DNA from: Micromonospora sp. H61
Lineage (GTDB): Bacteria; Actinomycetota; Actinomycetes; Mycobacteriales; Micromonosporaceae
Direction of reading: 5' to 3'
Assembly: GCF_018070325.1 (NCBI RefSeq)
Contig: NZ_JAGPXY010000005.1
Span: forward strand, 62,001-126,000
Length of the DNA: 64,000 bases
Part shown: in pieces, positions 1 through 8,638 of the stretch
How the letters are laid out: every line of letters starts with the position of its first letter
Numbering within the stretch: position 1 is the stretch's first letter
Program-made: the position numbers and the translations under genes
Notes under the pieces: model-generated
What the model was told of the DNA's origin: nothing
Seen by the model: the letters and a program-made list of their open reading frames with translations, nothing else
Database searches by the model: none

Positions 1-838
1 GCACCCGGAGTCCGCTGAATGTGACCGCGACCAGTGCCTGGTAGATGTTGACCAGGGCGCCAAAGCAACCCACGACCTGGGGACTCGCCACCAATGACAG
101 AGCGATCGTGCTGACTCGGCCGGTGAACGCCTCGCCAAGGCTGTAGGCGAAAAGCGGACGGCTCAACCGGAACGCGTGTCCGGCGGCCCGCAGCGACAGC
201 CCTCTCCACATCGGAAGTGGAGCGGCCGGGCCGCGACACGCGAGTATCTCCGTGCTGAGCAGGTAGGCGGCGGCGCCAACCAGGAGTGCGGTCGTCAACG
301 GAGTGCCGGCGACCAGCAGCGCCATGGACAGGAGGCGGGTGCCGGTTATCGCGGCCGAGGCCGCGATGAAGCGCATCTGTCGGGCGAGGTCGCCGAAGCG
401 CAGGTCGGCGAGGCTGTTGAAGATCATCACGCCGCCGGCGCTGATCAGGGCTGCCGCGCCGTATCCCTGGCCGGCATAGAGCGCAGCGATCAACAGGGTG
501 GCGGTGGCCATGGCAGGCACTGCCACCAGGATTCGCTGACTGTGCGCCGCGCGGCGTTCCTCGTCATTGCCGGATACATACAGCAGGGATGATCCACCCA
601 TGACCAGGTTCGCCACCCAGGTCAGCGCGGCCGTCATCACGCTGTAAGCCGCGATTTCGGCGGTCTGGCCCTGCCGCGCGCTGTACGCGAGTATCCCGGC
701 GTTCAGCAGTCCGCTCATCAGGCTGGACGCCGACGCCACGACGGTATTGGACCGCACCCCCGACCGGCGACCTCCCTGGGGGCGGACAGACTCAGTGGGC
801 TCGGAGAGCGTCTGCTCTGGAGTCGACCGTTCCTTCAA
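1..838 (-). CDS. Polysaccharide flippase-like membrane protein (Wzx/MATE type), 3' end outside window
   Basis: The frame stays open from 838 to the window edge (279 codons), so the C-terminus is missing. The visible protein is hydrophobic, with several membrane segments separated by short basic loops (examples: ALTWVANLVMG, AMATATLLIAALYAG, LLSMALLVAG). This fits the N-terminal half of a lipid-linked oligosaccharide flippase that moves repeat units across the membrane. The TTG at 838 is chosen because AAAGGA lies six bases upstream; an in-frame GTG lies four codons further up. The start is 48 bp after the stop of the glycosyltransferase on the same strand, so the two are probably co-transcribed. 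Family assignment rests on hydrophobicity and context rather than a diagnostic motif. Confidence 0.6.
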   Translation of the reverse strand, partial: MKERSTPEQTLSEPTESVRPQGGRRSGVRSNTVVASASSLMSGLLNAGILAYSARQGQTAEIAAYSVMTAALTWVANLVMGGSSLLYVSGNDEERRAAHSQRILVAVPAMATATLLIAALYAGQGYGAAALISAGGVMIFNSLADLRFGDLARQMRFIAASAAITGTRLLSMALLVAGTPLTTALLVGAAAYLLSTEILACRGPAAPLPMWRGLSLRAAGHAFRLSRPLFAYSLGEAFTGRVSTIALSLVASPQVVGCFGALVNIYQALVAVTFSGLRV

Positions 839-886
839 TCGTGGTCCTTTCACGGCGGCTGGGCACCGCCCGCCGACGGGCGGGGG

Positions 887-2119
887 TCAGCGCTCCGCGA
901 CTGTCAACCTGATCCGGTCGAGGATGTTCGGCCCTTCGGTCTCGGCCCGCCAGGACCGATAGGCCTGCCCCGCCGCCCGGCGTGCCGCGAGCCGTTCCTC
1001 CTGGCTGCGCTGGGCGAACTGGTCAATCTGGTGAGCCAGAGTCGCCACCGTGGCATCCGTCAGGACGACTCCTCCGCCGGCCCGGAGCACCGGGCTCCAG
1101 GGGGTCTCGTCCGAACAGATCACCGGGCACGACGCGGAGAGGCTCTCCGCGATGACGTGGCCGAAGTTCTCCCCCTGAGTCGGAAAGACGAACATGTCGT
1201 ACTCCGCGAAGGTGGACCGGACCGCGCGGGGCGCGAGCTCTCCCCGATAGGAGAGCGTCACGGACGCCGGCAACCGCTGGGCAAGCAGTTGGCATTCGGC
1301 CCAATAGGACCTGTCCTCAATAGGGCCGTAGATATCGAAAACCACCGGCCGCGTCACCAGCGCGAGGGCCTCGATCACCTTCGCCAGATTCTTGATCGGG
1401 CTGATGCGACCGATGAATACGAGCCGCGAGGAACCACCGGTCTCTTCGGGTGGGATTGGCTCTGGCGGAAGCGACACCTCGTTGGGTCGCATCTCGATCC
1501 GGGCCCACGGAAAGAGGTTCCTGATCAGCTGGGCTTCGTGCGGGTTGGTGGCGTGCCAGTGGACCCTGAGCCGTCTGAGAATGGGTCGCCAAACGCGTAG
1601 GAACAATCGCTTCTTCAAGCTCTTGACCCCTAGCGCACTCGCCGCCAGCTCACCCCGAGGGGCGACGAGTATCTGTTTGACCCGAATGATGCGTGCCTGC
1701 GCCGCGAGAATCGGCAGAACCGATGACCTCGCCCAGAGACTGTTGACGTAGAGGAGGTCGAATCTGGTTGATCGGAGCGCTTTCAGCAGGGCGTACCACT
1801 GGCGGAGGCGACCTGGATCGAGGTAGTAGATGCGAGCGTGGCCCCGGTCGATCCAGTGACCGGAGTGACCGGGATACGGCTCCGCGGAGCCGAGATCGCG
1901 GTCTCTCGTCACCATCGTCACCTCGATCGCTGGCGATACGACGTCGAGCAGTTGGGCAACGGAACGGACAGGGCCGCCGGCGCGGAATCCCGGTTCGAAG
2001 AAGTCACACGTCAACAGCACGCGATATGGCGGTGTGGGGACCGGAATTGGCGAATCGCGAATGACATTCGCGGCTGCGGGGGTCAGGTCGTCGTGTAGCA
2101 CGTCGAAGGGTTCGGCCAC
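887..2119 (-). CDS. Glycosyltransferase family 4 (GT-B fold)
   Basis: A 410-residue protein expected to add a sugar from a nucleotide donor to the lipid-linked glycan on the cytoplasmic face. The acceptor-binding N-terminal domain has the FEPGFRAGGPVRS motif (about 41-53) seen in many GT4 enzymes. The donor domain has VFIGRISPIKN (about 234-244), and the GENFGHVIAESL stretch (about 317-328) carries the E-x7-E signature. The start drawn here is a GTG without a convincing ribosome site; the conserved part begins near residue 32, so the true start may be further in. The flippase gene follows 48 bp downstream, and the divergent Wzy-like gene starts about 130 bp away. Sugar specificity cannot be read from sequence. 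Confidence 0.85.
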   Translation of the reverse strand: MAEPFDVLHDDLTPAAANVIRDSPIPVPTPPYRVLLTCDFFEPGFRAGGPVRSVAQLLDVVSPAIEVTMVTRDRDLGSAEPYPGHSGHWIDRGHARIYYLDPGRLRQWYALLKALRSTRFDLLYVNSLWARSSVLPILAAQARIIRVKQILVAPRGELAASALGVKSLKKRLFLRVWRPILRRLRVHWHATNPHEAQLIRNLFPWARIEMRPNEVSLPPEPIPPEETGGSSRLVFIGRISPIKNLAKVIEALALVTRPVVFDIYGPIEDRSYWAECQLLAQRLPASVTLSYRGELAPRAVRSTFAEYDMFVFPTQGENFGHVIAESLSASCPVICSDETPWSPVLRAGGGVVLTDATVATLAHQIDQFAQRSQEERLAARRAAGQAYRSWRAETEGPNILDRIRLTVAER

Positions 2120-2249
2120 GTCCGGCTAACGATGGGCGGTGTGGATCGGTGACGCCACGGAGGATCGGTCTGTGCGATGTGGCGGCGATCGACGCCGAAA
2201 TCGCGAGACAGGCGGCCGAAATGGAAGTCCGGATATATGCTCCGCTGTC

Positions 2250-3725
2250 ATGGAGTCAATGACAGGGGCGCGCCCGATGGCAGGTGGGAATCAAGGCGCG
2301 CGTCCACGTCACGCACGCGGCGTACCCGAGGATGAGGCAAGGCTCCCGACCAGCGGACTCTGGCGCTGCTTCGCCGGGCTGGCCTGGCTCGTGCTGGGCG
2401 TGGCGTGCCTGCTCCTGGAAAGAAACTCCTCCGTTGGGTGGAGCAGGGACGGAAACCTCGCGATGAGCCTGCTGGCGACCCTCTTCGGCGCCTGGGTCTT
2501 CTGGCGGGACGGCGGTCGCCGCATCACCGCCGTAGGGCTCTACAACCTCGCCTTCGCATTCTTTGTCGGCTTCAGCGGGCTTTACCAAACGGTGAAGGCA
2601 TGGACGATCGATCCCGGCATCCCGCTCTTCACCGCTCTTGCCATCTGCTACTTCGTACAGGTCGTGACGTGGTTGCTGTTCTGGAGCAGCACCGCGCCGC
2701 ATCGGCTGCCACCGGCTGCCGGCCAGGCGGACGGCAGGACGGCAGGGTGGGCGGTGAAGTGTGGTCTGGTCCTGCTGGTGCTCGGAGTGAGCATGGCAAC
2801 GGTCGCACCGAATTCACCGCCGGTGGCAAACCCGATCGGCTTCGTCGGCGTCGTGCTCCTCGCGGTGGGGTTGTTGCGGGGCCCGATGGCACGCCACACG
2901 TTCGTCTGGGGACTGGTTCTCCTGGTCGCCTTCGCGTTCTACTTCACCTACCTCTTCAATGGCTTCGGGCGGATCGTCGTCGGTACGCTGGCGCTCGCGT
3001 TGCTGGTGATATCGGCCCACCGGGACCAGCGGCCCTACACCAAACTCCTCGTCCTCGGTGGAGCGGCGCCGGCTCTGCTGTTCCTCGCCGGGCTGCGCGC
3101 CACCGGCTCACAGGGCTCGGCTGCGATGGTCGACCAGGACGGATTCGGGTCCGCGATCAGCCCGCTTCACTCGTTCGCCCAGCTGCTGCGCCTGAACGAG
3201 GTGGGGCTGCTGCCGCGCGGATGGGGGGAGACGTTTGCCAACGCCGCCGTGGGTCTGGTGCCTCGCGCGCTGTGGGAGGGTAAGCCGATCGGTTTCGGTT
3301 CCGACCTCGTCGCCTTTCTGAGCCCTGAACTGGTCGGCACGGGACATTCCGCGGCGGCGCTCGCGCATGGGGAGTGGTTGTACAACTTTGGCCTGCTGGG
3401 CCTGGGGCTGATGGTGCCGGTGACCGGCCTGGCCGTCCGGTTCATCGACAGGGTCCTGGCCTGGGCCTCGTCCGGCCCGCTGACGACGCCGTACGCCGTG
3501 GGCGTCTACGCCGGTGCGATCGTCACCGCGGTCGGTCTGTTCGATCTCCTCTGGGTGGGCAGTTTCACCTACGTGGTGCGCGGAGGTGGGCGACTGCTGG
3601 TGCTGGCCGCGGTGATCCTGCTGCTTGGTTGGCGGGTTTCCGGGGCGGTGGCGCCGAACCACCTGGTCGGCAATTACCGGACGCCTGCGGCCCGCCCCGC
3701 GCGGCCGATGGCGCCCACCCGATGA
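2250..3725 (+). CDS. O-antigen/oligosaccharide polymerase-like membrane protein (Wzy type)
   Basis: About 491 residues with roughly ten to twelve predicted membrane segments, beginning with FAGLAWLVLGVACLL. A large hydrophilic loop (about residues 290-370 of this start) contains LLPRGWGETFANAAVGLVPR and a conserved-looking ELVGTGHS. That layout is typical of O-antigen ligase/polymerase family proteins, which join lipid-linked repeat units outside the membrane. ATG 2250 is preferred over an upstream in-frame start whose extra 37 codons look non-coding; ATG 2277 is also possible, and ribosome sites are weak for all. It sits between the divergent glycosyltransferase and the L-FucNAc operon, so it is the likely polymerase of this glycan locus. 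Wzy families share little sequence, so this is a topology-and-context call. Confidence 0.7.
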   Translation: MESMTGARPMAGGNQGARPRHARGVPEDEARLPTSGLWRCFAGLAWLVLGVACLLLERNSSVGWSRDGNLAMSLLATLFGAWVFWRDGGRRITAVGLYNLAFAFFVGFSGLYQTVKAWTIDPGIPLFTALAICYFVQVVTWLLFWSSTAPHRLPPAAGQADGRTAGWAVKCGLVLLVLGVSMATVAPNSPPVANPIGFVGVVLLAVGLLRGPMARHTFVWGLVLLVAFAFYFTYLFNGFGRIVVGTLALALLVISAHRDQRPYTKLLVLGGAAPALLFLAGLRATGSQGSAAMVDQDGFGSAISPLHSFAQLLRLNEVGLLPRGWGETFANAAVGLVPRALWEGKPIGFGSDLVAFLSPELVGTGHSAAALAHGEWLYNFGLLGLGLMVPVTGLAVRFIDRVLAWASSGPLTTPYAVGVYAGAIVTAVGLFDLLWVGSFTYVVRGGGRLLVLAAVILLLGWRVSGAVAPNHLVGNYRTPAARPARPMAPTR

Positions 3726-3746
3726 CGGCGGCACGCGGGCCCGACG

Positions 3747-3780
3747 CCTGACCATCTGGTGGTGCACCAGGACCATCAGG
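3747..3780 (+). terminator. Hairpin after the Wzy-like gene
   Basis: The inner arms CTGGTG and CACCAG are separated by GTG, and outer CCTGA/TCAGG arms pair beyond an internal loop. It begins 22 bp after the polymerase stop. There is no T-run, as is usual for actinobacterial terminators. Confidence 0.5.
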
Positions 3781-3920
3781 ATCTAGAGCAACTCCATTGT
3801 GCTTTTGGTCCCGATGTGGGCGTTTCTCTCGCGGGATTCCACTCGTTGCGGCAGTTGTGGCCGCACCACGGCCCCAACCAGCGCGGCCTACGCGAGCCAC
3901 CATGAACGAACGGAGCGTCA

Positions 3921-4961
3921 GTGAGTTACTTGACCACCGGACGCCGGGTGCTCATCACCGGCGGTACGGGTTCCTTTGGGCAGACGATGGTGCGCCGACT
4001 CCTCGACCGTGGAGTTGGCGAGGTCCGGGTGCTCAGCCGGGACGAGGCCAAGCAGGACGCCATGCGTCGGCTGCTCGGCGACGAGCGGGCCCGTTACTAC
4101 GTCGGAGACGTGCGGGACTACGACTCGGTGCTCAAGGCCAGCCGGGGCATCGACTACATCTTTCACGCGGCCGCCCTCAAGCAGGTGCCCTCGTGCGAGT
4201 TCTTCCCGCTTGAGGCGGTCCGGACGAACGTGCTGGGCAGCAGCAATGTCGTCGAGGCCGCAGAGCGCAACGGCGTCGGCTCGGTCGTGGTGCTCAGCAC
4301 CGACAAGGCTGTATACCCGGTCAACGCGATGGGGATGAGCAAGGCGATGATGGAGAAGGTCGCCCAGGCACACGCTCGGAACAACCCGAACAGCGCCACC
4401 ACGGTCTCCTGCGTCCGGTACGGCAACGTCATGTACTCCCGTGGCTCGGTGATTCCGCTCTTCATCGAGCAGATCAAGGCGGGCCGGGCACCTACCGTGA
4501 CCGACCCGGGGATGACCCGCTTCCTGATGTCGCTGGCCGACTCGGTGGAGCTGGTGGAGCACGCCTTCCAGCACGCCCGGCCCGGCGACATCTTCATCCG
4601 CAAGGCCGCCGCCTGCACCGTCGGCGACCTGGCCGAGGCGCTCTGTCAACTCTTCGACGTGCCCTCCAAGCTCGACGTGATCGGCGTACGGCACGGGGAG
4701 AAGCAGGCTGAGACGCTGGCCAGCCGGGAGGAACTCGCTCATGCCGAGGACTTCGGTGACTTCCTTCGGGTGCCGCTCGACGGCCGTGACCTCAACTACG
4801 CGCTCTACGTCTCCGAGGGCGGCCTCGGCGACGGGCGGACCGAGGACTTCAACTCGTCGAACGCGCCACAGCTCGGCGTACCCGAGATCATCGAACTGCT
4901 GAAGACGCTGCCCGAGGTGCGCGCGGAGCTGGCGCTGCGGGATCCGGTGCTGGCGTGCTGA
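3921..4961 (+). CDS. fnlA: UDP-GlcNAc 4,6-dehydratase/epimerase of the CapE/FnlA type
   Basis: A 346-residue extended SDR enzyme expected to convert UDP-GlcNAc to a 4-keto-6-deoxy-L-sugar nucleotide, the first step to UDP-L-FucNAc. The NAD-binding motif GGTGSFG is at 14-20. The active-site stretch STDKAVYPVNAMGMSK (126-141) has Met137 in place of the usual catalytic Tyr, as in inverting UDP-GlcNAc dehydratases, with Lys141 retained. The start is GTG 3921 with CGGAG upstream. Its stop overlaps the next start by 7 bp, opening the four-gene operon fnlA-fnlB-wbuB-like-fnlC. The upstream 195 bp hold a hairpin and presumably the operon promoter. Function is strongly supported by the linked fnlB and fnlC genes. 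Confidence 0.92.
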   Translation: MSYLTTGRRVLITGGTGSFGQTMVRRLLDRGVGEVRVLSRDEAKQDAMRRLLGDERARYYVGDVRDYDSVLKASRGIDYIFHAAALKQVPSCEFFPLEAVRTNVLGSSNVVEAAERNGVGSVVVLSTDKAVYPVNAMGMSKAMMEKVAQAHARNNPNSATTVSCVRYGNVMYSRGSVIPLFIEQIKAGRAPTVTDPGMTRFLMSLADSVELVEHAFQHARPGDIFIRKAAACTVGDLAEALCQLFDVPSKLDVIGVRHGEKQAETLASREELAHAEDFGDFLRVPLDGRDLNYALYVSEGGLGDGRTEDFNSSNAPQLGVPEIIELLKTLPEVRAELALRDPVLAC

Positions 4962-6082
4962 GGCTCGCCGTCACCGGTGCCGGCGGCTTCCTCGGCTGGC
5001 ACGTCCGGGTGCTGCTGCGCGCTCTGGGTTGGCCGGAACCGGTCGTGGTGACCCGGAGCGACCTCGCCGATCCCGACTTGGTCGCGGCGAAGGTGGACGG
5101 AGTCGACCGGGTGCTGCACCTGGCCGGCGTGAACCGGGGTGAGCCGGCCGATGTCGCTGCCGGGAACGTCCTGCTCGCCGCGCAGCTCGCGGAGGGACTC
5201 AAGCACTGCGCGAACCCGCCGACGCGGGTTGTCTACGCCAATTCGGTGCAGGCCGGCAACGGCACCGCGTACGGCGACGCCAAGGCCACCGCTGCGCGAG
5301 TGCTGGCGGATACCGGCGTCGACCTCGATGACGTGTCGCTGCCGAACCTCTACGGCGAGCACGGACGCCCGTACTACAACTCCGCGGTGGCGACGTTCTG
5401 TCGGGTGCTCGCGGAGGGTGGCCGGCCGGAGGTGCACGCCGACCGTGAGTTGAGCCTCGTGCACGTCACCGACGCGGCCGCCCGGCTCATTGGTGTGCCG
5501 GCCGGCGGTTCATGGGATCCGGCCATGCCGCCGCTGCGCATCGGAGTGCAGGGGCTGGCCCACCGGCTCACCGAGATCGCCGCGACGTACCGGACCGGGG
5601 ACATCCCGCACCTGCTGAAGCGGCATGATGTGCGGCTCTTCAACACATACCGGTCGCACTGTTTTCCGGCGCACTACCCCCTGGCGCTGCCTCGCCGCGC
5701 CGATGCCCGGGGTGAGCTGGTCGAGACGGTCAAGGCGCACGGTGGTGCCGGCCAGACCTTCTGCTCCACCACGCTGCCTGGGATCACCCGCGGCGAACAC
5801 TTTCACCTGGCCAAGGTGGAGCGGTTCGTGGTGCTGCGCGGCTCTGCTGAGATCAGCCTGCGGCGGGTGGGTGACACCGAAGTCCTGCGCTTCCCGGTGA
5901 GCGGCGACGAGCCGGTACTCGTGGACATGCCGACGATGTGGGCACACAAGTTGGTGAACACCGGGCCGGACGAGCTGGTGACGATGTTCTGGACCAACGA
6001 GATCTTCGACCCGGACCGACCGGATACCTGGCCTGAGGCGGTGGTGGCGGCCCGACCGGCGCCGGTGGCGGTCGGGGCGTGA
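4955..6082 (+). CDS. fnlB: Bifunctional CapF/FnlB-type reductase with C-terminal cupin
   Basis: A 375-residue two-domain protein. The N-terminal SDR reductase has GAGGFLG (8-14) and the catalytic YGDAK (106-110). The C-terminal cupin (about 255-370) contains TFCSTTLPGITRGEHFHL and KVERFVVLRG, the CapF cupin signature with metal-binding His residues. In the known CapF route the cupin domain epimerises the 4-keto intermediate and the SDR domain reduces it with NADPH to UDP-N-acetyl-L-talosamine, which FnlC/CapG then epimerises at C2. It starts with GTG overlapping the fnlA stop and ends with a GTGA overlap to the transferase gene, so translation is coupled. Full length for the family. Confidence 0.92.
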   Translation: MLRLAVTGAGGFLGWHVRVLLRALGWPEPVVVTRSDLADPDLVAAKVDGVDRVLHLAGVNRGEPADVAAGNVLLAAQLAEGLKHCANPPTRVVYANSVQAGNGTAYGDAKATAARVLADTGVDLDDVSLPNLYGEHGRPYYNSAVATFCRVLAEGGRPEVHADRELSLVHVTDAAARLIGVPAGGSWDPAMPPLRIGVQGLAHRLTEIAATYRTGDIPHLLKRHDVRLFNTYRSHCFPAHYPLALPRRADARGELVETVKAHGGAGQTFCSTTLPGITRGEHFHLAKVERFVVLRGSAEISLRRVGDTEVLRFPVSGDEPVLVDMPTMWAHKLVNTGPDELVTMFWTNEIFDPDRPDTWPEAVVAARPAPVAVGA

Positions 6083-7317
6083 AGATTGGCCTGATCAGCC
6101 AGTGGTATCCGCCGGAGGGCGTCTTCATACCGGGTAACCTGGCGCACCAACTGGCCGGCCGTGGCCACGAGGTCAAGGTCCTCACCACATTCCCGAGCTA
6201 TCCGTACGGCCGAGTCTTTCCTGGCTGGCAACAGCGCTGGCGGCATCGGGAGAGCGAGGGGCCGGTGATGGTCCGGCGGGTGCCCGCCTATCCCAGCCAC
6301 GACACCTCCACCGTCCGGCGCGCCCTGAGCCACCTCTCCTTCGGTGCCACCAGCGCGGTGGCTGGGGCGCGGTGGCTCGCTGACGTCGACGTCACCTACG
6401 TCTACCACCCGCCGCCCACGGCCATCGCCGCTGCGGCCCTGCAGCGTGCGGCCCGCCGAACACCGATCGTGCTTCACGTGCAGGATCTGTGGCCCGAGTC
6501 GGTGACGCAGTCCGGGATGGCACCGACCGGCCGGGCCGGGCGATGGCTGGAGCGGTCCATCGGGGCGCTGATGCGTGGGACGTACCGGCTGGCCGATGCC
6601 ATCGTGGTGATTTCGCCGACGATGGCTGAGCGGGTGGTGGCCGGCGGCGCCGACCCGGACCGGGTGCGGGTGGTCTGGAACTGGACTGACGACGCGCTGT
6701 TCCGGCCGGTGCCGGTCACCGACGAGGCCCGTGCGGCGCTCGGTCACCGCCAGCGCTGCACCGTGATGTTCGCGGGCAACCTCGGGCTCCTGCAGGGCAT
6801 CGAGACGGCCATCCGGGCGGCGGCCGCCGCCAGTGACCGGATGGACCTGGTGCTGGTCGGCTCCGGCGCGGGTGAGGACGGCGCCCGCCGATTGGCCGCC
6901 GACCTGGGCGCCGACAACGTGCGGTTCATCGGTCGGCGTCCGCCCGAACAGATGGCGGAGCTGTACGCGGCAGCGCACTGGCAACTTGTGTGCCTACGCG
7001 ACGTACCCGCCCTGCGCGCTGCCGTCCCGTCGAAGCTGCAGGCCGCGTTGGCCTGCGGTGTTCCGGTGATCGCTGCCGCCGGGGGCGACACCGGGGCCCT
7101 TGTCCGGTCGACCGGGGTCGGTCTCGTCTGTCCGCCAGAGGACTGGCGGGCGCTCGCCGAAAGGTTCGTGGAAGCGTCCGAACAGCCGGCCGCCACGCGG
7201 CAGGCCATGGCGGACCGGGCCCGCCAGGTGTACCGCGATCGGATGTCCCTGCGCGTGGGCGTCGACCAGTTCGAAGACATCCTGACCAAGGTGGCAGCGC
7301 AGAGAGGACGGGCATGA
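6079..7317 (+). CDS. Glycosyltransferase family 4, WbuB-like (putative L-FucNAc transferase)
   Basis: A 412-residue GT-B glycosyltransferase. The N-terminus (ISQWYPPEGVFIPGNLAHQL) and the YPYGRVFPGW stretch are characteristic of the WbuB/L-fucosamine transferase branch. The donor half carries MFAGNLGLLQGIETAIRAA and a late ALACGVPVIAAAGGDTG segment. GTG 6079 overlaps the fnlB stop (GTGA), and its own stop overlaps the fnlC start (ATGA). Being embedded between the UDP-L-FucNAc enzymes argues that it uses their product as donor, as wbuB does next to fnlABC in enterobacterial O-antigen loci. That specificity is inference from context; the fold assignment is firm. Confidence 0.85.
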   Translation: MKIGLISQWYPPEGVFIPGNLAHQLAGRGHEVKVLTTFPSYPYGRVFPGWQQRWRHRESEGPVMVRRVPAYPSHDTSTVRRALSHLSFGATSAVAGARWLADVDVTYVYHPPPTAIAAAALQRAARRTPIVLHVQDLWPESVTQSGMAPTGRAGRWLERSIGALMRGTYRLADAIVVISPTMAERVVAGGADPDRVRVVWNWTDDALFRPVPVTDEARAALGHRQRCTVMFAGNLGLLQGIETAIRAAAAASDRMDLVLVGSGAGEDGARRLAADLGADNVRFIGRRPPEQMAELYAAAHWQLVCLRDVPALRAAVPSKLQAALACGVPVIAAAGGDTGALVRSTGVGLVCPPEDWRALAERFVEASEQPAATRQAMADRARQVYRDRMSLRVGVDQFEDILTKVAAQRGRA

Positions 7318-8438
7318 CCCGCATCATGACAGTGGTCGGCACCCGGCCGGAGATCATTCGACTGTCCCGGGTGCTTACCAGACTGGACAGCACTGTCGAC
7401 CACACCCTGATTCACACGGGGCAGAACTGGGACCCGACCCTGTCCGACGTGTTCTTCACCGAGCTGCGACTGCGCCAGCCGGACCGGTTCCTGGAGGTCG
7501 ACACCTCCTCGCTCGGCCGGGTACTCGGTGGCGTTCTGGTCGGCATGGAACAGGCGATCGCCGAGCTGCGGCCGGATGCGCTGCTGGTGCTGGGCGACAC
7601 GAACAGCTGCATCGCCGCGCTGATGGCGCGACGGATGCGGGTGCCGGTCTACCACATGGAGGCCGGCAACCGGTGCTTCGATCTGAACGTGCCGGAGGAG
7701 ACCAACCGGCGGCTGGTCGACCACGTGGCCGACTTCAACCTCGTCTACACCGAACACGCCCGGCGTAACCTGCTCGCCGAGGGCCTGCACCCGCGGCGGA
7801 TCCTGCACACCGGCTCGCCGATGCGGGAGGTGCTGGAGCATTATCGTGCACCGATCGCCAGCTCGACCATTCTCCGGCGGCTGGAGCTCGATCGAGGCGG
7901 GTACTTCCTGGTCAGCGCCCACCGCGAGGAGAACGTGGACCGTCCCGACCGGCTTCGTCGGCTGCTGGACTGTCTTGTCGCAGTGCGGGACAGGTGGGCC
8001 CTCCCGGTGCTGGTCTCCACCCATCCGCGCACCCGTAAACGGCTGGAGGCGTTGGCCCCGGACGCCACCGCCCTGGACGGCATCGCCTTCCATGAGCCGT
8101 TCGGCCTGCTCGACTACGTGCACCTGCAGACCAAGGCGTACTGCACGCTGTCGGACAGCGGGACGATCAGCGAGGAGGCCGCCATCCTTGGCTTCCCCGC
8201 TGTGACGCTGCGCGAGTCGATCGAACGTCCGGAGGCGCTCGACGCCGGCGGCATCATCATGACCGGCCTCGACCCGCAGGGCGTGGTCGAGGCGGTCGAG
8301 GTGACAGTGGCCCAGGTCGCCGCCGAGGGGGTGCCCTGCCCGGTCGACTACCAGGTGCCGGACACCTCCCGGCGGGTGGTCGACTTCATCCTCTCCACCG
8401 TCCGCCGGCACCACGACTGGGCGGGCATTCGCCGCTGA
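7314..8438 (+). CDS. fnlC: UDP-N-acetylglucosamine 2-epimerase family, CapG/FnlC type
   Basis: A 374-residue non-hydrolysing sugar-nucleotide 2-epimerase, starting at ATG 7314 inside the ATGA overlap, with AGAGAGGA upstream. Family motifs are VVGTRPEIIRLSRV (7-20), HTGQNWD (34-40), MEAGNRCFDLNVPEETNRR (115-133), SAHREEN (about 207) and SDSGTISEE (about 280). The EAGNRCFD...PEETNR form is that of CapG/FnlC rather than WecB. It would make UDP-L-FucNAc from the L-talo epimer left by FnlB. It is the last gene of the operon, followed by strong hairpins. A longer in-frame open stretch upstream is only the opposite frame of the transferase gene. Confidence 0.92.
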   Translation: MTRIMTVVGTRPEIIRLSRVLTRLDSTVDHTLIHTGQNWDPTLSDVFFTELRLRQPDRFLEVDTSSLGRVLGGVLVGMEQAIAELRPDALLVLGDTNSCIAALMARRMRVPVYHMEAGNRCFDLNVPEETNRRLVDHVADFNLVYTEHARRNLLAEGLHPRRILHTGSPMREVLEHYRAPIASSTILRRLELDRGGYFLVSAHREENVDRPDRLRRLLDCLVAVRDRWALPVLVSTHPRTRKRLEALAPDATALDGIAFHEPFGLLDYVHLQTKAYCTLSDSGTISEEAAILGFPAVTLRESIERPEALDAGGIIMTGLDPQGVVEAVEVTVAQVAAEGVPCPVDYQVPDTSRRVVDFILSTVRRHHDWAGIRR

Positions 8439-8452
8439 CAATCGGGGCACCG

Positions 8453-8487
8453 GGGCTGACCACCACGAACCTGTGGTCGTCAGCCCT
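8453..8487. terminator. Hairpin terminator between convergent glycan operons
   Basis: Arms GGGCTGAC-C-ACCAC and GTGGT-C-GTCAGCCC pair with a single C-C mismatch around a GAACCT loop. GGGCAC/GTGCCC just outside can extend the stem. It lies 14 bp after the fnlC stop. Confidence 0.7.
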
Positions 8488-8577
8488 GGTCGCCGTGCCC
8501 GGGGTCCTCTCTGTGCTTCTGGTGCGGCAGCCCGGAGTGCCTTGACCCGGCCGGGGTCCCCTCCCGGCGCACGGAAC

Positions 8578-8603
8578 GGGGTGACGCCGCGCGGCGTCAC
8601 CCC
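8578..8603. terminator. 26-bp perfect palindrome before the pglF stop, probable second terminator
   Basis: GGGGTGACGCCGC is followed directly by its exact reverse complement, so it can fold as an 11-bp stem with a GCGC loop on either strand. It is 35 bp beyond the pglF-like stop on the minus strand and, with the hairpin at 8453, separates two head-on operons. Confidence 0.7.
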
Positions 8604-8638
8604 GGTGCATCGCCGCCGCAGCGGCGGGGCCGATCACA

